12,557 bases of DNA. Source: Lachnospiraceae bacterium. GTDB lineage: Bacteria > Bacillota > Clostridia > Lachnospirales > Lachnospiraceae. How positions within the stretch are numbered: position 1 is the stretch's first letter; each line of letters opens with the position of its first letter. Below the pieces are notes generated by a model. The model was not told the DNA's origin, made no database searches, and saw only the letters and a list, made by a program, of their open reading frames with translations. A program made the translations under genes and the position numbers. Location of the stretch: NCBI GenBank assembly GCA_017477005.1, contig JAFUXY010000438.1, positions 1 through 12,557 of the forward strand. Reading direction: 5' to 3'. Shown here one piece after another: positions 1 through 8,758 of the stretch.

Positions 1-702
1 GCATCTTATTACGACTGCGTCAAGCGGATTTCTGATTTTTCCCGGACATTGGACAATGCGAAGACCAACGGCACGGTGGATAAGGACATCTGGGGCTTTG
101 ACCTTCTTGAAACAAACGCATATTACTATCCGAACCGCAACTCCATCAACATCATACTGGGAATATTGGGCGGAGAATTATATCAGGACGGCTTTTCCGA
201 GGAAGCGCTTTACGGCGGCATCGGCAGCGTGATCGGACACGAGATTTCCCACGCGTTTGACACGACTGGCGCACAGTATGACAAGGACGGGAATTTTGCG
301 AACTGGTGGGAAGAAGAGGATTACGACGCATTTGAAAAGCGTGCTCAAAAGCTGGCGGATTACTATGACGGCATTACCGTCTGGGACGGACAGAATGTCA
401 TCGGAACCAATATCAAGACCGAGGCGATCGCAGACATGGCGGGATTGAAAGCGATTCTACGCATTGCCAAGAATACGGATGGCTTTGATTATGGAAAATT
501 CTTCAGGCAGTACGCATCGGTCTGGGCGCGGATCAATGCGCGGGAAACAGAATACAAGGATCTGACGCAGGATACGCATCCGCTGCACTTTCTGCGGACG
601 AATGTCACGGTTCAGCAGTTTGACGAATTTTACGATGCCATTGGCGTAGCAGAGGGCGACAATATGTACCTTGCGCCGGAGGATCGGGTTCTAGTGTGGT
701 AA
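1..702 (+). CDS. M13 family zinc metallopeptidase (neprilysin/PepO-like), C-terminal part
   Basis: The reading frame is open from the first base, so the gene starts upstream of the window; only about 233 C-terminal residues of a family usually over 600 residues long are present. Seen directly: the zinc-binding HEISH motif (codons at 238-252) with its catalytic glutamate, followed about 57 residues later by EAIADMAG, the ExxxD motif that supplies the third zinc ligand. Upstream lies the family's NAYYYPNRN substrate-binding stretch, and near the end HPLHFLRTN, matching the His/Arg pair that stabilises the M13 transition state. The protein ends in RVLVW, so the cysteine usual before the C-terminus of animal neprilysins is absent, as in many bacterial members. 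The family cleaves small peptides. Localisation cannot be judged because the N-terminus is missing. It converges on the minus-strand cluster. The family call is secure; substrate is unknown. Confidence 0.95.
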   Translation, partial: ASYYDCVKRISDFSRTLDNAKTNGTVDKDIWGFDLLETNAYYYPNRNSINIILGILGGELYQDGFSEEALYGGIGSVIGHEISHAFDTTGAQYDKDGNFANWWEEEDYDAFEKRAQKLADYYDGITVWDGQNVIGTNIKTEAIADMAGLKAILRIAKNTDGFDYGKFFRQYASVWARINARETEYKDLTQDTHPLHFLRTNVTVQQFDEFYDAIGVAEGDNMYLAPEDRVLVW

Positions 703-705
703 TAC

Positions 706-754
706 GGGTATGATACAGGGCAAACTTAGAGGTCATTACTCTAAAGTAATACCC
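706..754. terminator. Possible bidirectional terminator hairpin between convergent genes
   Basis: In the 60-bp gap between the two converging genes, ATTACT at 735-740 pairs with AGTAAT at 745-750 around a CTAA loop. The stem is extended past one bulged C by GGT (731-733) with ACC (751-753). An alternative outer pairing joins GGGTAT (706-711) to ATACCC (749-754). No clear U-run follows on either strand, so this is a stem-loop in the right place rather than a textbook intrinsic terminator. Confidence 0.35.
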
Positions 755-762
755 ATCCACCC

Positions 763-1898
763 TCACCGCCCCAGCCGTGCGATATTGCGATCCGAAACAA
801 AATTCGAAATATTGTAGAGCACAAGCACGTCTGTGACGCGGCTGTCGGCTATGTATTGGTTCACATCCCCCGTATAATAGCGGAGGTCGATGAGCGAGGT
901 CTTGGCATAGTCGGCCGCCGCAAACGGCGTGAACGCATTGGCAAAGGAATCCTTGATGATGAGCAAATGCGAGTCAGAATCCGCCTGCTGCTTCTGGATC
1001 GTCAAAGCCCCACATTCCCACCCAGGAAATACGCATATTTGTCCTTCTCTTTGAGCTTCGTTTCGTCGTACAAACCATCCAGCTTGTCGTCCCCGGCAAA
1101 AACCGTGTAGGCCTCCTCCCCTCCTTTTAAGTCAAAACGCTCAACCGTATCCCACGGGCTATTTTCATTCAACACCTTCGAATACAGACTGCCCCGAAAC
1201 CGATCCGATACCACCGAAACCTCATAATCTGATTCCTTGGGGGCGTTTTTTCGCCAACTCGCATACGCCAAATACGCGCCATGCGTCGTCCAATGATGAT
1301 CGGTATAGTAATACAAATCCTTCCCATCTGCAGCCTCCCCAAACACCTTCCGCAGATCCACCGTACGAAAGCCTTTCAGCTGGCCAAAAAGCTCATCCAT
1401 CCGCCGATCCTGGTCAAACAGCGGCGCTCCATCCGGCACCATCTCCGGCAAAAGCCTGGCTGCTGTAGGCACCAGCATAAAGGAAACCTTTCCCTTCCCC
1501 AAATTCTGCTGCTGCCTCTCCAAAAAGATCCGGATAGCTCTGGTATTGGTATGAAACCGTTTCTGATCCACATCGGCCTCTGTGATCTTCTCGAAATCAT
1601 ACCCCGCCTCTCCCACATAGGCGCCGTTGATGTCGCAATCCCCGATCGCCAACAATGCGGCAGAATGCAGGGCGTTCCACCCATCCCGAAATAGGATCTG
1701 ATCCTGCAGATAACTCTCCAATTCTTCCTGAAAGCTTCCATCCAAAACGGTCGTCAAAGAAAGGGAAGGCCGCTGTGTCAATGAGCGGTTTTCATTCTCC
1801 GAAAACAGCCCATCCTTCTTCAGCAGACTTCCCAATGACAGGACGGCGAGCGCCGCCCAAAACAAAATCACAGTTGCTATATTCGTCTTCTTTTCCAT
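763..1898 (-). pseudogene. DHHW family protein, interrupted by a single-base frameshift
   Basis: Two minus-strand frames join into one DHHW protein. The first (1002-1898, 298 codons) starts with a short basic segment and a hydrophobic anchor (about residues 8-25), and carries TDHHWTTHGAYLAY near residues 199-212, the motif naming the family. It ends abruptly after YFLGGNVGL. The second frame (763-1005) continues with TIQKQQADSDSHLLIIKDSFAN, which includes the family's KDS-(F/Y)-AN motif. Adding one G to the GGGG run (C run at 1008-1011 on the plus strand) gives GGNVGALTIQKQQ and a continuous protein of about 378 residues, a normal length for this family. DHHW proteins resemble the SGNH-like AlgX/AlgJ group and often sit with membrane O-acyltransferases; no such partner is visible here. 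The gene starts 44 bp after the large surface protein, without an obvious terminator between, so it is probably co-transcribed. It has only a weak ribosome binding site. A sequencing error is possible. Confidence 0.85.
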
Positions 1899-1942
1899 TG
1901 CTTCGACACAAACCCATCGTCAACGATACGGAATCATTATCT

Positions 1943-4900
1943 TTATTTCTTGATCTTCAAGCTCTTTGAAGCGCTCCAGTCCGTGTACAATTTGGCTTTG
2001 TACGTGCGCATCCGCACATAGTACTTCTTTCCCTTTGTCAGCTTGGTAATCGTCTTCGATACCGTCGAATTTTTCGAAATCGTTATCGTTTTTGCATCTT
2101 TGAAATTCGACTTCAATCCATACTGGATCTGGTATCCGGTAGCCGAAGCATTTTTCTTCCACGAAACTGTCATCTGTTTCGACTTCGAATTCTTCAGAGA
2201 AGAAATCGTCGGCTTCGAAATGAAATAACTCGTCTTTGTCCCTGAAGGCTTGCTCGTGTATTTCTTCGACCCTACCTTCTTATACGAATAGACTACATAC
2301 GAATATTTCGACCCATTCGTTTTCGCCCCGGTATCCTTGTAAGACACCGTAGAACCGCTCGTAATCGTCTTGACTTTTTTGCCGTTCCGATAGACTTCGT
2401 AGCCCCCTGCTGTCGCGACCTTCTTCCAGGTCACAAGCATTCCGGTGGACACCACTTCCATATCGCTGATCGTTGGATTAAGCGGAATCACATCCAAAGA
2501 CACCTCGGTCTTCGCCGTACCATAATTCGCATTTCCGCTTGTAGAAATGGTCATCTTCGCCGTGCCGACTCCCTTGGCCACGATCGTACCATCCGATCCC
2601 ACCGTAGCGACGGATGTATTGCTGGACTCGAAAACAGGCGTACCCTGCGTCGTATTGACCGTCACCTTCGCTCTGCTTCCTACCGGAATCGACAGCGCAG
2701 ACAAGGTAGCCGACAAGCTCTGCGGCTTCTTCTTTATCGTGAAATGCTCCGTGCGGCTCCCGGTAAAATGCGTCTTCCCAGTACCCGTCAAAACAATATC
2801 CGCCGTACCGGCATTGGTATTGTTCTCGTACTTAATCGTATAATCCTCTCCGTCTACAAGTGTTTCTTCCCCGAACGTCACCTCTACCTGCGGCTTTTTC
2901 GCGGTGCCATCGTAGACAAAGGACTTGGTCTCTATTTCTACCGAAGTCTCGCTGATCGGATATTCTACCTCGTTGATAATGAATTTTTCAGAAAGCGTTC
3001 CACTATAATTGCCGATACCGGTCACTTTGACGACAGACGGATCTTCCTCCGTGCTCGGCTCTATATTGTTCTCATACGAAACCTTGTAGTCTGTACCCTT
3101 CTCGAGCTTCGTCCCGTCCGCAGAATGCACCGTTGTATCCGGTTTTTTCTTCGTTCCATCATAATCAAATTCTTTTTCAGAAATTTCGAGTGATCCATCC
3201 GAAATATCTACAGCGTCAATCAGGAATTTCTTCGACTGTGTACCCGTATAATTGGGACCGATCGCCGACACTACGATCTTGGCGCTTCCCGCATTGATAT
3301 TGTCTTCGTACGACACATCGTAGAACTCTTCGCTCAGCTTGCTGCCATCCAGGAAAAGCGCAACATCCGGCTCCTTGGCCTCTCCGTCATAGACATAACT
3401 GGACGTAGTCACAGACATCGTGCATTTCGCTATATCGCATGGAGATATCTCATACTGGTTTGAGCAAGTCCCCGTATAATTTCCCTTTCCTGTCGCCTGC
3501 ACAACGACTGTCCCGACATTGACCTTGTCTCCGGAGTACGAAATCTCAACATCCGTATCGACCTTCAAATTGATATCGCCCAAAGAAACAGAAACCGTCG
3601 GATCGTTCGTATTGCCGCTGTATACAAAACTGCTTTGCGAAAGGTTCACCACGCCCTCTGCAATACTGGCGGGCTCAATCGTATAGGACTTCGATACAGA
3701 GCCAGTATAATTCTTCAATCCCTTGATCGCAATCGTCGCCGTTCCCGCATCGGTAAAGTTGGTATAGGTAATATTATAATCCGTATTCTCACTCAGAGTC
3801 GTATCATTGGCCCCAATTTCCACGTCGGGCTTCTTTGCGGTGCCATCGTAGACGTAGCTTGTCTCCGACAGGCTGATTGATGCATTCGTCAGGTTGAAAG
3901 GCGAGATCACGTATTTCGTAGACAGAGTCCCGGTATAATTCCCCTTCCCTTTTGCTGCTACGGCCACCGTACCTGCGTTGACCGTGTCTCCGTCGAAGGA
4001 AAACGTATAATCTGTCCCCTGTCGCAAGTTCGTCTGGGCTACTGAAAGCGCGACAATCGGAGTATTCTCTTTCCCGCTGTACACATAGCTGCTCTGTGAA
4101 AGGCTCAGCGTGCCGCTCGCAATACTTCTCGGCGCAATCGTATAGGTTTTCGCAATGGTTCCAGAGCAATTCCCCAGTCCCTTGATCTCAACATTCGCCG
4201 TTCCCGCATCGATATTGTTTTTGTAGGTAAGCTGATAATCCGTATTCTCAGTCAACGGACTCCCGTTTGCCTTGACCACCACTCCTGACTTTTTGGCCGT
4301 GCCGTCATAGACAAAACTGGTTGTGGACAGGCTGATATCCGCATCGGCCAGACTGAATTGGGAGATCGTATAGGTATCGGACAGTTCTCCGGTGTAATGA
4401 GCGATCCCCGTTGCTTTCACCGTCACAGTGCCTACATTTTTCTTGTCGCCTTCGTACGAAAGCTCATAATCCGTCCCCTCCGTCAGCTCAGCATCGCCCG
4501 CAAGAATGATGATCGTCGGAACCTGCTGCGTGCCATTGTACACAAACGATTTCGAAGACAGGGTCATGTAGGCGCTATCCGCCAGATTGAGTTTGCTGAT
4601 CGAAAACGATCCGGCAACCTTTCCTGTACAGCTTCCGATTCCCGTGACCGTGATCCTCGCCGTCTTGTCGCCCGGCTCGATGTTGTTGGTGCATTCCACC
4701 GTATAATCCTTGTCCTGGGAAAGCGTCGCACCGGTAATCTTCACCGTCGGCACTTTTTCTTTTCCATCATAGGTAAAGCCGCCGGACGGAACCGTCAGCT
4801 TCACCGTTTTTGAGCTCAATGCAAATGGTGTGATCGTGAAGGTCGTAGAAACTTTTCCATAATATGAGCCCTTGCCGGACACCGTCACCTCAGCCGTGCC

Positions 4901-6787
4901 TGCTGCCACACACTTTGAATAGGAAACGGAGAAATCCGTCCCCTGGGTCAGCGTCCTTCCGTTCAAAACAACCGTAGGCGTTGGCTTGATCTTCATCCCG
5001 GTGTAGACATACGAATTCTCTGGAAGCGTAATCGTAGCCGCCGACAGCTTGCTCTTCCCGGTCGTGCCTCCCACTTCATAATTCGTGCTGCTCATCGGAT
5101 AGGCCGCTGCAAAAGCCGCCGTATCATATTCATACGTCTTGGTACCGTTCGTACCCCAACGCTTGTGCTGCGCTCCGTTTTGGGTAAACGTGGTTTCATT
5201 TTGCAGGAAATAAGAGTACGTTGTCGCTCCCCTGTCCCAAGTCGCATCCAGATTGTAATAGACATTTCCAATCTGGACAATATTCCACGCATGAGCGCCC
5301 GTCGATGTTGCGTACCCGGCAATCAAACGGCTGTCGATGCCCATCTCCAGCGCCACACGGTAGAAAAACAACGCATAGCCCTGGCAGACTGCTGTTTTGT
5401 TGATGATTGCGGCGTACAGGGTGTGCTTCAATTTGTAGGTATCATCGTATAAATTGGCGTAATCGTATGTCACATTTTCACAAATGTAATCATAGAGCTT
5501 CCGAATAATGGCATATTCCGAGGTCTCGTTTGCCAGATCCAATTGAGAAATCACGGAACGAACTGCCGCATCTACATCTGCTTCCTGTGCCGCCGTCGTA
5601 TAATAGGTCAGACTGTAGGTAATCTTGTAGCAGCGTCTTGTATCCGTTTTCAAGCTTGTCACAGCCTTGCTGGCCGTGAATCCAGCATAATGCCACAACA
5701 AATAATCTCCCTCTGTCGGTACGCCTGTATGGACTACCGCCTTGTCGAAGATCGTCTTGTGCATATTGTCATTCGTCTCTACACCGGTCGTCGTATAGAG
5801 AACCTGCACCTGCGCCTGTCTTTCCTCCATAGCGTCCCGCAGCAGAGCGGCTGCTTCTTCTATGTCGTCCATATAATTGACCGCCTTGTATTCATAGGGC
5901 GCGTCAAGCGTATCCGCTGTATCCGATACCACCTCGTATACTGTCCCATCGTCATAGAGCATAACAGCTGTATCGCTCTCTTCGTCGCTGTAGACCTCAA
6001 TAGACTCCTCGTCCCGGATCGATACGGTCTCTGCGGCTTCCTCCGTCAGCTTCGCCGCAATCTCGTCCATCGTATCGTTGTCTACCTCAGCGCCGACCGA
6101 TTCCGGATCGATCACCCCATCGTACAGAGAGTTGGTCTCCGTGTAATACTCTACCTCGACCTCGTCTACCGGAATCACCTCGACATTTGATGCTTCCTCG
6201 AGACTTTCCACCGCAGACGCAGCGCCGCTCTTCTCTCCTTGGCTATCGGAATCCTCCGATTCATCCGCGGCTGCGTCGCCTTCCAACAAATCAGCGTCTT
6301 CATCTACTATGGTCTCCTCGTCCTCGGACACCACTTCATCCAAATCGTCTACACCAGAGGCGTCCGTCTCGACCGAAGCCTCCTCCGCAGAAGCTTCCTC
6401 TTCGGTTGCGCTTTCTTCCTCTGTGGATGCATCCTCTGCCTCAGCTTCTTCGGAAAAATCCTCTGCCGCCTCGCTGTCCGCTGCGTCCCCAGCCTCTTCA
6501 AGAGATCCTTCGCTAGATTCTGCTTCCTCTGCGGAAACGCCCTCTCCGGACACAGCATCCGCTGCATACTCCGTCAAATCAGTTTCCTCGGACGCATCCG
6601 CCTCCACGGTCTCTTCATCGCCAAAATCCGCCTCCAGGTCTTCCGCTTCCTCTTCGGCATACGATACGTCCGTCTCGACAGCAGCTTCCTCCACGGAAGC
6701 CGCCATCGCACTGCCCGGAAACATCGTCCCCGCCGCTACGGTCGCTGCCAACACGAGCGCCAAAAATTTCTTCAACTGCTTCTTCAT
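1943..6787 (-). CDS. Large secreted surface protein: acidic linker, transglutaminase-like domain, ten Ig-like repeats, Big_2, two Fn3 modules
   Basis: A 1614-residue exported protein. Start: ATG at 6787 has GGTGAGG nine bases upstream; the in-frame GTG at 6802 has no properly spaced site. Order of parts: signal peptide about 1-30 (KKQLKK, hydrophobic core, AMAA cleavage site); Glu/Asp/Ala/Ser-rich region about 31-265; a segment shared with the upstream paralogue (YDDGT...SDTADTL, about 277-365); a transglutaminase-like core with the Cys-His-Asp triad in AVCQGYA (C468), AHAWNIV (H499) and YNLDATWD (D514); ten repeats of about 77 residues (582-1354) with motifs FVYDGTAKKP, GTDYxVSY, NAGTA and GNYTGT; a Big_2-like domain (about 1355-1434); two lysine-rich fibronectin III-like modules to the end. 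No LPXTG, S-layer or membrane anchor is seen. It lies 30 bp behind its shorter paralogue, so an operon is likely. Inferred role: cell-surface or matrix protein. The domain may be a transamidase or a cysteine protease; sequence alone does not say which. Confidence 0.93.
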   Translation of the reverse strand: MKKQLKKFLALVLAATVAAGTMFPGSAMAASVEEAAVETDVSYAEEEAEDLEADFGDEETVEADASEETDLTEYAADAVSGEGVSAEEAESSEGSLEEAGDAADSEAAEDFSEEAEAEDASTEEESATEEEASAEEASVETDASGVDDLDEVVSEDEETIVDEDADLLEGDAAADESEDSDSQGEKSGAASAVESLEEASNVEVIPVDEVEVEYYTETNSLYDGVIDPESVGAEVDNDTMDEIAAKLTEEAAETVSIRDEESIEVYSDEESDTAVMLYDDGTVYEVVSDTADTLDAPYEYKAVNYMDDIEEAAALLRDAMEERQAQVQVLYTTTGVETNDNMHKTIFDKAVVHTGVPTEGDYLLWHYAGFTASKAVTSLKTDTRRCYKITYSLTYYTTAAQEADVDAAVRSVISQLDLANETSEYAIIRKLYDYICENVTYDYANLYDDTYKLKHTLYAAIINKTAVCQGYALFFYRVALEMGIDSRLIAGYATSTGAHAWNIVQIGNVYYNLDATWDRGATTYSYFLQNETTFTQNGAQHKRWGTNGTKTYEYDTAAFAAAYPMSSTNYEVGGTTGKSKLSAATITLPENSYVYTGMKIKPTPTVVLNGRTLTQGTDFSVSYSKCVAAGTAEVTVSGKGSYYGKVSTTFTITPFALSSKTVKLTVPSGGFTYDGKEKVPTVKITGATLSQDKDYTVECTNNIEPGDKTARITVTGIGSCTGKVAGSFSISKLNLADSAYMTLSSKSFVYNGTQQVPTIIILAGDAELTEGTDYELSYEGDKKNVGTVTVKATGIAHYTGELSDTYTISQFSLADADISLSTTSFVYDGTAKKSGVVVKANGSPLTENTDYQLTYKNNIDAGTANVEIKGLGNCSGTIAKTYTIAPRSIASGTLSLSQSSYVYSGKENTPIVALSVAQTNLRQGTDYTFSFDGDTVNAGTVAVAAKGKGNYTGTLSTKYVISPFNLTNASISLSETSYVYDGTAKKPDVEIGANDTTLSENTDYNITYTNFTDAGTATIAIKGLKNYTGSVSKSYTIEPASIAEGVVNLSQSSFVYSGNTNDPTVSVSLGDINLKVDTDVEISYSGDKVNVGTVVVQATGKGNYTGTCSNQYEISPCDIAKCTMSVTTSSYVYDGEAKEPDVALFLDGSKLSEEFYDVSYEDNINAGSAKIVVSAIGPNYTGTQSKKFLIDAVDISDGSLEISEKEFDYDGTKKKPDTTVHSADGTKLEKGTDYKVSYENNIEPSTEEDPSVVKVTGIGNYSGTLSEKFIINEVEYPISETSVEIETKSFVYDGTAKKPQVEVTFGEETLVDGEDYTIKYENNTNAGTADIVLTGTGKTHFTGSRTEHFTIKKKPQSLSATLSALSIPVGSRAKVTVNTTQGTPVFESSNTSVATVGSDGTIVAKGVGTAKMTISTSGNANYGTAKTEVSLDVIPLNPTISDMEVVSTGMLVTWKKVATAGGYEVYRNGKKVKTITSGSTVSYKDTGAKTNGSKYSYVVYSYKKVGSKKYTSKPSGTKTSYFISKPTISSLKNSKSKQMTVSWKKNASATGYQIQYGLKSNFKDAKTITISKNSTVSKTITKLTKGKKYYVRMRTYKAKLYTDWSASKSLKIKK
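2726..5044 (-). repeat. Ten tandem Ig-like (YDG/MBG-type) repeats coding array
   Basis: Within the large surface protein, ten units of about 75-80 residues follow each other without spacers. Each has a beta-rich start ending in (F/Y)xYDG or YSG, then a Pro-Val strand, (G/N)TDYxxxY, an (N/D)AGTA or NVGTV strand, and G(K/L)GNYTG before a (Y/F)xI strand. The pattern resembles bacterial Ig-like YDG/MBG-type adhesin repeats; the exact Pfam family was not tested. At least units 3-8 alternate between two flavours, described in the findings. Individual units have diverged, so the array is old rather than a recent expansion. Confidence 0.85.
5993..6697 (-). other. Acidic low-complexity linker of the large surface protein
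   Basis: About 235 codons made almost wholly of Glu, Asp, Ala, Ser, Thr and Val, with runs such as EEEASAEEAS. No domain is recognisable until the YDDGT segment. The bias towards GAA, GAG and GAT codons keeps other frames open and creates long serine-rich artefact ORFs on the opposite strand. Probably a disordered, highly negative stalk. Confidence 0.8.
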
Positions 6788-6796
6788 ATCCTTTCG

Positions 6797-6803
6797 CCTC
6801 ACC
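6797..6803 (-). promoter_or_regulatory. Ribosome binding site fixing the start of the large surface protein
   Basis: Minus-strand GGTGAGG ends nine bases before ATG at 6787. It overlaps the alternative upstream GTG at 6802, which argues against that GTG as the start. It lies in the 30-bp gap after the upstream paralogue. Confidence 0.6.
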
Positions 6804-6817
6804 CTTTGTCGTTCTCT

Positions 6818-8632
6818 TTATTTTGTAATCTTCACACTTTTTTTGGCACTCCACGACGAATAAACTTTTTTCTTGTTCACCGTCTTGTAGGTACGCATCC
6901 TCACATAGTACGTCTTTTTCTTTGTCAACTTCGTGTAAGTCTTCTGCACCGTCGTATTCTTGGTAATCGTGGTGGTCTTTGCGCCCGAAAAGGTCGACGA
7001 TGTACCGTACTGAATTTGGTATCCAGTAGCAGCCGTGACTTTTCCCCATTTCACCACCATTTTTTGAGTCGCGGTATTTTTCAGCGAAGAAATCTTTGGT
7101 TTGGCCGGTGCCTTGGTATCCGTCGTCGTGAAATCTGTGGTCGACATCGGATAAGCCTTGTTGAACGCCGCCGTTGTATAATTGTAATAACTCCCAGTCT
7201 TTCCATCCCTGGTATGATCCGTGAAATTTTTGTTGCATTTGAGGAAATATTTGTATGTAGTCACCCCGGCATCCCAGGTCGAGTCCAAATTGTAATACTT
7301 CCCATTCAAAAGTACGATATTCCACGCATGCGGCTGTCTCCGAGAGGTCCCGCCGATCAGTCTCGCATCAATCCCCTTTTCAAGAGCCAGTCGGTAGAAC
7401 AGCAGCGAATAACCCTGGCAAACCGCCGTTTTATTCACGAGAGCCGCATAAGCTGAAAACTGCAGCGTGTAATACGGATTCGTGTAATGCGCAGTATCAT
7501 ACTTGACATTTTTACAAATATAATCGTAGATCTTCTTGATAATCGTGTAATCTGAATCTGTTGATTTGAGATTCAACGCAGTCAAGGTCTTCTTCACAGC
7601 GGTCGTCATCGCCTTTTCCTGCGCCGCGGATGTATAGTAGGTAATCCCACTATAAATGATCGTATAGTACGTGTAGCCATCGTAATAAAAGCTCCGCTGG
7701 GTAGTGCCAAATCCTCCCACCTGCCAGATCAGATAATCTCCCTCTGTCGACACGCCGGTATGCTTGCAGGCTTCATAGAAAACAGTGTTGTGCATAGTGC
7801 TGCTGCCGCTTCCCTTCGTCCGATACAGGATCGAAATCGCATCAGCGCGGGCTTTCAGATCGTTGCGCACCTCCGTGGCTGCCCTTTCCAGCGTATCTAC
7901 ATACAGTGTCCCATCTATATGGATCGAGGCATTCAGCACATCCGCCGTATCTGTCACCACTTCGGCGGCCGTCCCATCGTCATACACTACCGTCATAGTA
8001 TCGGAGGAATCCCTTTTCAGCACGGTCGCATCGGTATTCTGCGTCAGCGTATAACTCCCGCCAGACGCAATCTCTTCATCGACGGAAACATCCTTCTTCA
8101 GATCCTCTTCCCGGATCGCTCCCTCAGAAGCCTCGTTGATCCAAGTACTTTCCACCTCTTTCTCTTCTTCAACCTCTACGACCTCGACTTCCTCGAAGCT
8201 ATTCAGAGCCGCCATCAGGTTGTCTGCTTCCTCCGAAACCGTGGTTTCTTCGACAACACCCTCTTCCTCCTGCGCGCCGCTTTCCTCGATCTCGACCGCG
8301 TCAAGCAAATCGTCGTTTTCCTCTTGTGCTGCAGAAAGCTCGTCCGCTTCATCGTCTTCGGAGTCCTGCCCGGCCGCATCTGAAGCGTCTTTCTCCGAAT
8401 CCCCGACGGTTTCACCTTCCTGCGCTTCAGAGGACACCGCATTTTCCGCCACCTGTTCCTCTGAAACAGGAATCTCCTCTTCCGCAAGGTCGTATCCATC
8501 CGCTGTTTCTATGCTGTCTGCCGCCAGAGATGTCTCCGCAGCGCTGGCCTGCAGGCTGTTCGCAGGCAAAGATCCAACTCCAAGCGAAGCCGCCAAAGCG
8601 ACCGCCAACCATTTTTTCAAATTGTACTTCAT
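6818..8632 (-). CDS. Secreted transglutaminase-like domain protein with C-terminal Fn3 module
   Basis: A 604-residue exported protein. Start: ATG at 8632 follows a perfect AGGAGG by seven bases; the frame is open further upstream to 8743, but that extension would bury the signal peptide. Parts: signal peptide about 1-31 (KYNLKKW, hydrophobic core, QASA); acidic Glu/Asp-rich linker about 34-190; a conserved segment with YDDGT and VTDTADVL (about 215-310); a transglutaminase-like core with triad AVCQGYS (C405), PHAWNIV (H435) and YNLDSTWD (D450); one lysine-rich fibronectin III-like module about 510-604 ending KSVKITK. It aligns from end to end with the 1614-residue protein downstream except that it lacks the Ig-like repeats, the Big_2-like domain and the first Fn3, so the pair arose by duplication. 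No sortase or S-layer anchor is present. First gene of a probable three-gene operon. Transglutaminase-like folds include proteases; the activity is inferred from the triad only. Confidence 0.93.
   Translation of the reverse strand: MKYNLKKWLAVALAASLGVGSLPANSLQASAAETSLAADSIETADGYDLAEEEIPVSEEQVAENAVSSEAQEGETVGDSEKDASDAAGQDSEDDEADELSAAQEENDDLLDAVEIEESGAQEEEGVVEETTVSEEADNLMAALNSFEEVEVVEVEEEKEVESTWINEASEGAIREEDLKKDVSVDEEIASGGSYTLTQNTDATVLKRDSSDTMTVVYDDGTAAEVVTDTADVLNASIHIDGTLYVDTLERAATEVRNDLKARADAISILYRTKGSGSSTMHNTVFYEACKHTGVSTEGDYLIWQVGGFGTTQRSFYYDGYTYYTIIYSGITYYTSAAQEKAMTTAVKKTLTALNLKSTDSDYTIIKKIYDYICKNVKYDTAHYTNPYYTLQFSAYAALVNKTAVCQGYSLLFYRLALEKGIDARLIGGTSRRQPHAWNIVLLNGKYYNLDSTWDAGVTTYKYFLKCNKNFTDHTRDGKTGSYYNYTTAAFNKAYPMSTTDFTTTDTKAPAKPKISSLKNTATQKMVVKWGKVTAATGYQIQYGTSSTFSGAKTTTITKNTTVQKTYTKLTKKKTYYVRMRTYKTVNKKKVYSSWSAKKSVKITK
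8069..8536 (-). other. Acidic low-complexity linker of the shorter surface protein
   Basis: About 155 codons dominated by Glu, Asp, Ala, Ser and Val directly after the signal peptide, with runs like EVEVVEVEEEKEVE. It matches in position and composition the linker of the paralogue but is shorter. Probably disordered. Confidence 0.75.
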
Positions 8633-8639
8633 CGACATC

Positions 8640-8645
8640 CCTCCT
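8640..8645 (-). promoter_or_regulatory. AGGAGG ribosome binding site of the shorter surface protein
   Basis: Minus-strand AGGAGG lies seven bases before ATG at 8632 and immediately before another ATG at 8638. Spacing selects 8632, which gives a clean signal peptide beginning MKYNLKKW. Confidence 0.75.
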
Positions 8646-8729
8646 CGTATCCGAAAACCTTTCTCCCATGTGCCCCTATTGGACCATTTTCGTGTCATAG
8701 GCCACTTCTTTGCTGCTATTCCATTCATT

Positions 8730-8758
8730 TTTATACAGTTCAATAGTATATTCGGTAA
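8730..8758 (-). promoter_or_regulatory. Secondary promoter candidate, proximal
   Basis: Minus-strand TTACCG (8753-8758) and TATAAA (8730-8735) are 17 bases apart, giving a predicted start near 8723 and a leader of about 90 bases. The -10 is good but the -35 is poor. If used, it would bypass the double hairpin. Confidence 0.25.

Noticed and set aside
1943..2030. Search for a sortase (LPXTG-type), S-layer or membrane anchor at the end of the large surface protein
   Set aside because: The protein ends in the last Fn3 strands (SASKSLKIKK) with no hydrophobic tail or sorting motif.
6239..7456. Long plus-strand open frame (405 codons) across the junction of the two surface genes, and similar serine-rich plus-strand frames at 6309-6863 and 8136-8969
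   Set aside because: They are antisense to genes with signal peptides, catalytic motifs and good ribosome sites. Their serine/arginine-rich composition is the mirror of Glu/Asp-rich codons, and they have no recognisable domain.
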